A stretch of 64,000 nt of DNA, taken from positions 1-64,000 of the forward strand of contig NZ_JAGGOI010000064.1 in the NCBI RefSeq assembly GCF_018614585.1, given 5' to 3'. Below the pieces are notes generated by a model. That model saw nothing but the letters and a program-made list of their open reading frames with translations. It had not been told where the DNA came from and searched no databases. The stretch comes from Streptomyces sp. ISL-1 (GTDB taxonomy: Bacteria; Actinomycetota; Actinomycetes; Streptomycetales; Streptomycetaceae). Positions 52,307 to 59,081 of this stretch are shown in pieces. The translations under genes and the position numbers were made by a program. Within the stretch, counting starts at the first letter, position 1; every line of letters begins with the position of its first letter.

Positions 52307-53067
52307 ACGAAGGCCTCCACGCGGACCCCGACGGTCTCCAGCTCCTGCCGCACCCTACGGGCGAGCGTGACGGCCCCCTCGGTGTCGCCGTGCAGACAGA
52401 GCGAGCGGGCGCGCACCGCGACCGACCGTCCGCAGCGCGAGGTGATCACCCCGAACCGCGCCATGCTGACGGACCGCTCGACGACCGCGGCCGGGTCGCT
52501 GAGCACCGCGCCGTCCTGCCCGCGCGGCACGAGCGTGCCCTCCGCGGTGTACGCGCGGTCCGCGAACGCCTCGGTGACGACGGGCAGTCCGGCCTTCTCC
52601 GCCATGGTGTGCAGCTTCGATCCCGGCAGCCCGAGCAGCGGCAGCCGCTCGCCCGACAGCAGTACGCCTTCGACGACGGCCGCCGCCTGCTCCTCGTCGT
52701 GGACCACCCGGTTGTACAGAGCGCCGTGCGGTTTCACGTACGAGACACGTGACCCGGCAGCCCGGGCGAAGATCTCCAACGCCCCTATCTGATAGGCGAT
52801 CTCGGCGGCCAGCTCGTCGGGTGGAACGTCCATGGAACGCCGTCCGAAGCCGGCCAGATCGCGATACGAGACCTGGGCGCCGATCCGCACCGAGCGGTCC
52901 GCCGCCAGCTCGCAGACCCGACGCATGGTGACCGCGTCCCCGGCGTGGAAGCCGCAGGCGACATTGGCGCTGGTGACGACAGACAGCAACTGTTCGTCGT
53001 CGGTCAGCCGCCAGCGGCCGAAGCCTTCGCCGAGGTCGGCGTTGAGATCGATCGACGCCCAGGTCAT
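52303..53067 (-). CDS. pxpA: 5-oxoprolinase subunit PxpA (LamB/YcsF family)
   Basis: A 254-residue protein from ATG 53067 with AGGAGCAC just upstream; the longer open frame upstream is not supported. LamB/YcsF hallmarks are present: IDLNADLGEGFG, TSANVACGFHAGD, then VSYVKPHGALYNRVVHDEEQ. The acid and histidine residues in these blocks are believed to bind the metal or substrate. It completes the PxpABC 5-oxoprolinase, which recycles spontaneously formed pyroglutamate to glutamate. It is transcribed after the DUF1445 gene, with 23 bases between. Confidence 0.94.
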   Translation of the reverse strand: MTWASIDLNADLGEGFGRWRLTDDEQLLSVVTSANVACGFHAGDAVTMRRVCELAADRSVRIGAQVSYRDLAGFGRRSMDVPPDELAAEIAYQIGALEIFARAAGSRVSYVKPHGALYNRVVHDEEQAAAVVEGVLLSGERLPLLGLPGSKLHTMAEKAGLPVVTEAFADRAYTAEGTLVPRGQDGAVLSDPAAVVERSVSMARFGVITSRCGRSVAVRARSLCLHGDTEGAVTLARRVRQELETVGVRVEAFV

Positions 53068-53090
53068 GTGCTCCTCATTCCTGCTTCGCC

Positions 53091-53975
53091 TCAAGCCACG
53101 CGGTACTGCTCGTCGCGGGCGTCCGTGATGAACATCTGCCCCGGCGCGTGCGTGATCGCGAACGGCGGCCGTGAGGCCGTCACGGCGGCCTGCGGCGTGA
53201 CCCCGCACGCCCAGAACACCGGCACGTCACCCGGCTCGACGTCCACCGGGTCGCCGAAGTCGGGACGGCCGAGGTCCTGGATGCCGAGTTGTGCCGGGTC
53301 ACCGCTGTGCACAGGGCCGCCATGCATCGCCGGCATCAGGGCGCTGTGACTGATCGCCGTGTCGAGGTGCTCGGGCGGCACGGGGCGCATCGACACCACT
53401 ATGGGCCCGTGCAGCCGGCCGGCGGTGCGGCAGAGCCGATCGGTCACGTACATCGGGACATTGCGGCCCTGCTCGACATGGCGCATCGGAACCCCGGCCT
53501 CGGACAACGCCCACTCGAAGGTGAAGCTGCAGCCGAGCAGGAACGACACCAGGTCGTCGCGCCAGTGCGCCACGACGTCTGTTGGCTCGTCGACGAGTTC
53601 GCCGTGCTCCCACACGCGGTAGCGGGGGAGATCGGTGCGCAGATCGGCGTCGGGGGCGAGCGGCGTCGACCAGGAACCGGCGTCGGTGACGTCGAGCACC
53701 GGACAGGGCTTCGGATTGCGCTGGCAGAACAGCAGCATGTCGTACGCCCAGTCGGCGGGGACCGAGATCAGGTTCGCCTGTGTGTGGCCGGGAGCCAGGC
53801 CGGCGGTCGGCCCGGTCACCCCGGAACGGAACTGCTTGCGGGCCTCGCCGGGCGTCCAGGTGTGCCCGTCGACGCGCGCCATGGGGGTCCCTGGCCGGTA
53901 CTCCGCCCGGTTCCTCGTCCCGTCCTTCATCCGGTACTCCGTCCCGTCCTTCGTCCCGTCCTTCGTCCGGTTCAC
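53091..53975 (-). CDS. DUF1445 putative hydro-lyase / D-glutamate cyclase-like protein
   Basis: A 294-residue protein when started at GTG 53975, which overlaps the MFS stop in a GTGA. ATG 53882 would give a length nearer the family norm. The first ~30 residues are a degenerate Lys-Asp-Gly-Thr repeat encoded by a 12-base tandem repeat. The family core starts HTWTPGEARKQFRSGVTGPT, then GLAPGHTQANLISVPADWAY and GCSFTFEWALSEAGVPMRHV. The mammalian homologue converts D-glutamate to 5-oxo-D-proline. Linkage to pxpABC and a 5-oxoprolinase supports a role in pyroglutamate metabolism. The hydro-lyase label has no experimental basis here. Confidence 0.85.
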   Translation of the reverse strand: MNRTKDGTKDGTEYRMKDGTRNRAEYRPGTPMARVDGHTWTPGEARKQFRSGVTGPTAGLAPGHTQANLISVPADWAYDMLLFCQRNPKPCPVLDVTDAGSWSTPLAPDADLRTDLPRYRVWEHGELVDEPTDVVAHWRDDLVSFLLGCSFTFEWALSEAGVPMRHVEQGRNVPMYVTDRLCRTAGRLHGPIVVSMRPVPPEHLDTAISHSALMPAMHGGPVHSGDPAQLGIQDLGRPDFGDPVDVEPGDVPVFWACGVTPQAAVTASRPPFAITHAPGQMFITDARDEQYRVA

Positions 53976-55249
53976 AGCAGCTCCTTGCCACGCGTCTCGG
54001 GCAGGCCGAGCAGCGCCACCACTGCGAGCCCGTAGCCGACGGCACCAAGGACGAGCGCGCCGCCGACTCCCCAGCTGTCGGACAGGAAGCCGACGAGGGT
54101 GGGCAGGAACGCGCCCACGCCACGGCCGCAGTTGTATGTGAAGCCCTGGCCGGTGCCGCGAACGGCGGTCGGGTAGAGCTCGCTGAGGAATGATCCGAAG
54201 CCGCTGAAGATCGCGGACATGCAGAAGCCGAGCGGGAAGCCCAGGACCAGCAGCAGACCGTTGGCCCCCGAGGGGATGTTGGTGTAGGCGAGAATCCCGA
54301 TCGCGGACAGCACGGCGAAGAGAACGATGTTCTTCTTCCGGCCGATCCGGTCCGACAGATAGCCCCCGGTGAGGTAGCCGATGAAGGCGCCGGAAATCAG
54401 GAAGGTCAGATAGCCGCCGGTGCCGACGACGGTGAGCCCCCGCTCGGTCTTGAGATACGTCGGCACCCAGGTCGCGAGCGTGTAGTAGCCGCCCTGGACG
54501 CCCGTGGAGAGCAGCGTCGCGAAGAACGTTGTGCGCAGCAGGTCCTTCTTGAAGATCGCGAGGAAGGAGCCGCGTTCGGTGCTCGCGGTGCGACGCGCGG
54601 CCGCCTCAGGCGCGTCGCTGACATTCCGCCGTACGTAGATCACCAGCAGGGCGGGCAGCGCACCGGTCCAGAACATCACGCGCCAGGCGGTGTCGGCGTC
54701 GAGGAACTGGAAGACCAGGGTGTAGACGATGACGGCGAGCGCCCAGCCGGCCGCCCACGCGCTCTGCACGGCACCGAGGGTGCGGCCGCGGTGCTTGGCA
54801 CTGGCGTACTCCGCGACCAGGATCGCGCCGACGGCCCACTCGCCGCCGAAGCCCAGGCCCTGAAGGGCCCGGAAGACAAGCAGCGTCTCGTAGTTGGGGG
54901 CGAAGCCGCACAGGACGGTGAACACCGCATAGGTGATCACCGTGAGCATCAGCGCCTTCACCCGGCCGATCCGGTCGGCGAGGATGCCGGCGCCGGCGCC
55001 GCCCACCGCGGAGACGACCAGGGTGACGGTGGTGAGAAGTCCGGTCTGTCCGTTGTCGAGACTGAAGTACGCGGCTATCGCCACCATGCTGAGCGGCAGC
55101 GTGAAGTAGTCGTAGGAGTCGAGGGCATAGCCGCCGAACGCACCGCCGAAGGCGCGGCGGCCGCGGGGACCGAGCGCCTTCAGCCATGCGAACGCGCCGG
55201 TGTCCTCGGGGAGTTCGCCCTGCTTCGACTGTGCCTGGGTCGTACTCAT
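53972..55249 (-). CDS. MFS carrier of the organic-acid (NanT/JEN-like) type
   Basis: A 425-residue membrane protein from ATG 55249 with CGAGGTGCAG upstream. Twelve hydrophobic segments are visible, with GGYALDSYDYFTLPLSMVAI, GAGAGILADRIGRVKALMLT and FRALQGLGFGGEWAVGAILV, signatures shared with sialate, lactate and other carboxylate:proton symporters. It heads the DUF1445-pxpABC operon and overlaps the DUF1445 gene by four bases. Its probable cargo is a 5-oxoproline- or glutamate-related acid. It is divergent from a GntR/FCD regulator. Confidence 0.9.
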   Translation of the reverse strand: MSTTQAQSKQGELPEDTGAFAWLKALGPRGRRAFGGAFGGYALDSYDYFTLPLSMVAIAAYFSLDNGQTGLLTTVTLVVSAVGGAGAGILADRIGRVKALMLTVITYAVFTVLCGFAPNYETLLVFRALQGLGFGGEWAVGAILVAEYASAKHRGRTLGAVQSAWAAGWALAVIVYTLVFQFLDADTAWRVMFWTGALPALLVIYVRRNVSDAPEAAARRTASTERGSFLAIFKKDLLRTTFFATLLSTGVQGGYYTLATWVPTYLKTERGLTVVGTGGYLTFLISGAFIGYLTGGYLSDRIGRKKNIVLFAVLSAIGILAYTNIPSGANGLLLVLGFPLGFCMSAIFSGFGSFLSELYPTAVRGTGQGFTYNCGRGVGAFLPTLVGFLSDSWGVGGALVLGAVGYGLAVVALLGLPETRGKELL

Positions 55250-55308
55250 CTGCACCTCGCAGAGGGGGGAGGGGTGCTGTCGAGACTGTGCGGTGACGCC
55301 AAGCTAGG

Positions 55309-55345
55309 GGATTGTTGAACGATCCGACAAGAGTCATGTCGGGTC
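55309..55345. promoter_or_regulatory. Two adjacent dyads, operator of the GntR regulator
   Basis: GGATTGTTGAACGATCC (55309-55325) is an almost perfect palindrome around GTTGAAC. It overlaps a second dyad, GATCCGACA-N7-TGTCGGGTC (55321-55345). They lie midway between the divergent MFS operon and the regulator gene. FCD-type GntR proteins bind such short palindromes. Confidence 0.6.
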
Positions 55346-55416
55346 TTTCTTGCTTCTGGCTTCTACGATGGAGTTCGCGCGTCGGCGAGAGCGGCCGGCG
55401 AGGGAGAGAGGGCGTT

Positions 55417-56145
55417 GTGGGGACGACGGAGCCCGAGATCGGCGGACTGGCGGACGACCGCCCGCTGTTGGGCCGCACCAGCACTGCGGAACGAGTCGCG
55501 GACATCCTGCGCACCCGCATCGCGGAGGGCTACTTCCCGCCGGGGGAACGCCTGTCGGAGGACAGCATCGGCAGGGCGCTCGGCGTCTCGCGCAACACTC
55601 TGCGGGAGGCGTTCCGGCTGTTGACACACGAACGGCTGCTCGTACACGAGCTCAACCGCGGGGTGTTCGTGCGGATGCTCGCCGTTCAGGACGTCGTGGA
55701 CATCTACCGCACCCGGCAGTTGGTCGAATGCGCCGTCGTGCACGGGCTCGGAGAGCCGCCGTACGCGCTGGAGCAACTGGACGCGGCCGTGGCGGGCGGC
55801 GAGCGGTCGGAGCGCGAGCGTGACTGGAAGGGCGTCTCCACGGCCAACATTCACTTCCACCGCGAACTCGTCGCCCTGGCCGGCAGCGCCCGCACGGATG
55901 AGCTGATGCGCAGCGTGCTGGCCGAGCTGCGGCTGGCATTCCATGTGGTGGACGACCCGCGGCGGCTGCACCAGCCCTATCTCGTACGTAACCGGGCGAT
56001 TCTGGAAGCCCTGCGGGCCGGGGACCGGTCGGGCGCGGAGCGGCTCCTCGCGGACTACCTCGACGACTCACGCATGCAACTGGTCGAGAGGTACGCGCAT
56101 CTCGTCGAGGAGGAGGACGAGGGCGAGGACGAGGACGGAGCGTAG
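55417..56145 (+). CDS. GntR family regulator, FadR/FCD subfamily
   Basis: A 242-residue protein from GTG 55417 with GGGAGAGAGGGC upstream; the frame is open further left without support. The winged helix is ERVADILRTRIAEGYFPPGE and LSEDSIGRALGVSRNTLREA. The all-helical FCD domain follows (IYRTRQLVECAVVHGL; NIHFHRELVALAGSARTDEL), with histidines that would bind a metal and an organic acid. It ends in a short Glu/Asp-rich tail. It likely represses the divergent carrier-pxp operon and itself, with a 5-oxoproline- or glutamate-related acid as effector. Confidence 0.9.
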   Translation: MGTTEPEIGGLADDRPLLGRTSTAERVADILRTRIAEGYFPPGERLSEDSIGRALGVSRNTLREAFRLLTHERLLVHELNRGVFVRMLAVQDVVDIYRTRQLVECAVVHGLGEPPYALEQLDAAVAGGERSERERDWKGVSTANIHFHRELVALAGSARTDELMRSVLAELRLAFHVVDDPRRLHQPYLVRNRAILEALRAGDRSGAERLLADYLDDSRMQLVERYAHLVEEEDEGEDEDGA

Positions 56146-56330
56146 CGGCGGGGACGGTTCGGGCCGGGATGGTCCGGGCGGACCTGGGCACGGCGGGCGG
56201 GATGGGTCGGGCGGACCCGGACCCGGACCTGGGCGTGGACCTGGGCGCGGCGCGCCGAGCGGGACGGAACGCAGCGGGGCGGGGATGGTTCGGGCCGGGA
56301 CGGTCTAGGCGGACCTGGGCTCGGCGGGCC
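56146..56330. repeat. G-rich duplicated segment downstream of the GntR gene
   Basis: A stretch of about 48 bases starting GGGGACGGTTCGGGCCGGGA near 56150 is repeated with few changes from about 56280 (GGGGATGGTTCGGGCCGGGA). The sequence between is also made of GGACCTGGGC-like words. There are many runs of three or more G on this strand. No gene is supported. Confidence 0.7.
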
Positions 56331-56347
56331 GGTCACTCTGCGCCGTT

Positions 56348-56385
56348 TCGACCGTTGTCAGTGCGAGGACCTAATCTGTGCAACG
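56348..56385 (+). promoter_or_regulatory. Promoter of the SMC-like operon, probably giving a leaderless transcript
   Basis: TCGACC at 56348-56353 and TAATCT at 56372-56377 with an 18-base spacer place the transcription start within a base or two of GTG 56385. No ribosome binding site is near that GTG, which fits leaderless initiation. Confidence 0.45.
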
Positions 56386-57911
56386 TGACTTCGCCTGCCT
56401 CGACGGACTTCGTTCCGCCCCAGCTCAGCGCGGGGCCGCGGCCCGCGCGGGGCCCGGCCGCCGACGAAGGGCTCGCGCGGCGGCTGCGCGCGCTCGCGTG
56501 CACCGCGCCGCTGCACGACCTCGACACCCGCAAGGCGAATCTCGCGGGGGAGTACACCGTGTACGCGATGGCCGAGGTCGCTCTCGCGGCCATCGACCTC
56601 GTCACGCTGAACATGGACTTCGACACCGGCGCCGATCACGACCAGATAGTGGCGAGGCTGCTCCCGCGCGTCGCCGCCCAGGCCCCGCGGCGTCCGGTCG
56701 CCGAGCACGAGCGGGTCGCCCGCTGGGTCCTGGAGAACCTGATCAACGTCGGCAGCGTGGACCGCGGATTCCGCGCGGTGTACGGCACCTTCGGCCCCGA
56801 CGGCGTCTACACACGGCGTGACTACGACTTCAAACTCATCGAGGAAGTGCCGGGATACGGCGGCAGCGTCTATCTGCGTACGACCGACGAAGCGGTCAAC
56901 GTCCTGGTCGGCGCGCTCGACACGGACGTCACCAGCGCGCAGATCGCGGCCGAGGTGAAGCTGGAGGTTCTGATCAGCAGAGGTCGCCTCGCCGACGCCC
57001 AGCTCGCGGCCGAGCAGGCCAGATACCGCACCGTGCAGTACGCCGAGACGCTGCGCAGAACTCTGGAGGCGACCCGGCGCAATGTGCGCGCCGTCGACTG
57101 GCTCAACGCGGTGCCCGACATGATCGCCGAGGCGCTCGACCATGTCGCCGACCGTTACCGCCACGAGAACGCGATCCTGACGAACATCCGCAAAGCCCGT
57201 GACGAGGCGGAGGATCCCGAGCACAAGCGGCGCGCGGCCGAGCTGGTCGACATAGTCAAGGACTGCATCCGCCGCCACACCCAGCTCCAGTCCCGGTTGC
57301 TCGAGGCCGGCCCGCTCTTCCGCGCCGAACAGGACCGCCAGGCCTTCGCCCGCCCCACCGCCCGGACCGGGCTCGATCTGTACGGGCAGCTGGTCGCCCC
57401 GATCCTGCCGCTCCCCGTGCAGGCGGCGATCCGCGTCACGGACGCGTTCTTCGCCCGCGGGACCGGTTTGCGTACGCCGTCGTCCGTACGGGTCGGCGAT
57501 CTGGTCGACATGCTGCTCACCCCGCCGATGGAGCGCGAACATCTGGGCGCGGAGATGCCCGAGCCGGATCTGATCGCGACGCCGGACGACAGCCGCTTCA
57601 GCGAAGGGCAGCTGGCAAGCGCGATGGAACTGCTCGACCTCGAGCACGACGCTCCGCGCCGCCTCTCGGGACTGCTCGCCGAGGCCCGCCGCCGAGATCC
57701 CGAACTGCCGTATCTGGTCGCCCTGCTGGCCATCCACGCGGCGAGCCCACCGGTCGGCACGGCCTACCGGCAGGGCGAGGAGCGGTTGCTGTTCGCCGTC
57801 GACGACGGCACGGAACTGGACGACCCGGAGTTCGGCGGAGCGGACCTGATCGTGGGGACGGCACTGCTGGACGCGGCCGGGATGGCGACGGCCCGCGCGG
57901 AGGCGGCGTGA
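56385..57911 (+). CDS. MukF/JetA-like protein (putative kleisin of an SMC-like complex)
   Basis: A 508-residue soluble protein beginning at GTG 56385. The N-terminal half is alpha-beta with a winged-helix look (DLDTRKANLAGEYTVYAMAE; YDFKLIEEVPGYGGSVYLRT; DEAVNVLVGALDTDVTSAQI). From about residue 195 it turns into long charged helices (EVKLEVLISRGRLADAQLAA; EQARYRTVQYAETLRRTLEA; RKARDEAEDPEHKRRAAELV). This order of winged helix, then helical bundle and a C-terminal domain, resembles the MukF/MksF and Wadjet JetA kleisins. The two following genes look like the matching MukE/JetB and SMC ATPase. The similarity is by eye and is not proven by alignment. Confidence 0.62.
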   Translation: MTSPASTDFVPPQLSAGPRPARGPAADEGLARRLRALACTAPLHDLDTRKANLAGEYTVYAMAEVALAAIDLVTLNMDFDTGADHDQIVARLLPRVAAQAPRRPVAEHERVARWVLENLINVGSVDRGFRAVYGTFGPDGVYTRRDYDFKLIEEVPGYGGSVYLRTTDEAVNVLVGALDTDVTSAQIAAEVKLEVLISRGRLADAQLAAEQARYRTVQYAETLRRTLEATRRNVRAVDWLNAVPDMIAEALDHVADRYRHENAILTNIRKARDEAEDPEHKRRAAELVDIVKDCIRRHTQLQSRLLEAGPLFRAEQDRQAFARPTARTGLDLYGQLVAPILPLPVQAAIRVTDAFFARGTGLRTPSSVRVGDLVDMLLTPPMEREHLGAEMPEPDLIATPDDSRFSEGQLASAMELLDLEHDAPRRLSGLLAEARRRDPELPYLVALLAIHAASPPVGTAYRQGEERLLFAVDDGTELDDPEFGGADLIVGTALLDAAGMATARAEAA

Positions 57912-57920
57912 GCACCAGTA

Positions 57921-58072
57921 CCGGGGCTCCGCCCCGGACCCCGCCGGGGGCGCTGCCCCCGGACCCCCGCGCCTCAAACGCCGGCGGGGCTGATTATTCA
58001 GCCCGTCCGGCGTTTGAGGACACGCCCGAAGGGCGTACTGGGGTCTGGGGCGGAGCCCCAGTTCCAGGGCTG
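57921..58072. repeat. Composite palindromic repeat between operon genes
   Basis: Nested hairpins fill the gap between the first two genes of the SMC-like operon. They include GGGGCTCCGCCCC, CCGGGGGCGCTGCCCCCGG-like words, and the arm pair CCTCAAACGCCGG (57973-57985) with CCGGCGTTTGAGG (58008-58020) around TGATTATTCA. GCCCGAAGGGC and GGGGCGGAGCCCC follow. This type recurs in Streptomyces intergenic regions; a partial copy ends the MFS gene at 7663. It may attenuate or process the mRNA. Confidence 0.85.
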
Positions 58073-58125
58073 CCGCAGGCGCCGCCCTGCCGACGCAAGC
58101 AATTCCGCAGCAAGGAGAACCGCCA

Positions 58126-59046
58126 GTGAGTGACGACCACGCATCGACCACCGCGTGGAGCGACCGCGACCCGACCGGCCCGGCCGAGACGGCCTCATCG
58201 ACCGCACCGGCCACCGCCACCGTCACCGTCACACCCGCCGACGCCGCCGACGCCGCCCGGCTCGTCTCCTTCGGGCTGCAGCCCAAGCTGCTGCCCGCAC
58301 GCGACGCCGAATACGCCGAACTGCTGCGCCGTTACCGCGAAGAGACCGCCTTCACCCGCCTCGCCGACGCCATCGCCACCGGCCTCGGCCTCGTCGTCCT
58401 CGAAGTCTCCCCGCGCGCCGGCATGGCAGTCACCGCCGGCGAGGACTCCCTCTTCGCCGTCCGCATGGGCGACTACGCCCGCCGCGCGTCCGCCGACTCC
58501 GCGGACCGCTTCCTGCACGGCCTGGCCCATCTCGCCGTCGCCGCCATGGCGTTCCCCCGCCCCGAGGACCTCGCCGACGACGGCTACATCGGCCGCATCA
58601 CGGTCAACGGCGTCGACGCATTCGTCCGCCAGGCCTGCCGCCGCCTGGAGGAGCGTGCCGACGCGCAGGGCGAGAACACCGACCCCGCCACCGACGCCCC
58701 CGGCCTTGAGGCCGCTTGGCGGATCTACGCACGCCGCAGCGCCACCGGCGCCACCAAGGACGCGCGGCGCCTCGCCGGATCCACCACCGGCATCGTCGGC
58801 AAAGCGGTCGCCTTCCTCATGGACTCCGGCTTCCTTCAGCGCACCGGTGACGACGCGGGAGGCGCGTACCGCACCACCGCCCGCTACCAGCTGCAGGTGC
58901 GCGACATGGCGGGCAGCGCGGCCATGGCCGAGCTCATCGAGCTCGGCGTCGTGCCGGTCAGCGACGGCACCGCCACGCTCGTGCCGCCGCCCGACGCGGA
59001 CGACCTGGAGCTGGCCGCCGACGCCGGCTTGCCCTTCCACGCCTGA
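58126..59046 (+). CDS. MukE/JetB-like winged-helix protein
   Basis: A 306-residue protein with GTG start behind AAGGAG. The first 40 residues are Thr/Ala-rich and disordered-looking. The core holds LVSFGLQPKLLPARDAEYAE, RLADAIATGLGLVVLEVSPR and GYIGRITVNGVDAFVRQACR, a two-part winged-helix arrangement. A final segment, TGIVGKAVAFLMDSGFLQRT, leads to YRTTARYQLQVRDMA, again typical of a wing. KITE-type subunits such as MukE and JetB (DUF4194) have this size and layout and bind the kleisin. The third gene starts 36 bases downstream. The assignment rests on architecture and gene order. Confidence 0.6.
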   Translation: MSDDHASTTAWSDRDPTGPAETASSTAPATATVTVTPADAADAARLVSFGLQPKLLPARDAEYAELLRRYREETAFTRLADAIATGLGLVVLEVSPRAGMAVTAGEDSLFAVRMGDYARRASADSADRFLHGLAHLAVAAMAFPRPEDLADDGYIGRITVNGVDAFVRQACRRLEERADAQGENTDPATDAPGLEAAWRIYARRSATGATKDARRLAGSTTGIVGKAVAFLMDSGFLQRTGDDAGGAYRTTARYQLQVRDMAGSAAMAELIELGVVPVSDGTATLVPPPDADDLELAADAGLPFHA

Positions 59047-59081
59047 TTCCCACCCCCTGCCAACTACGAGAGTCCGCCGCC

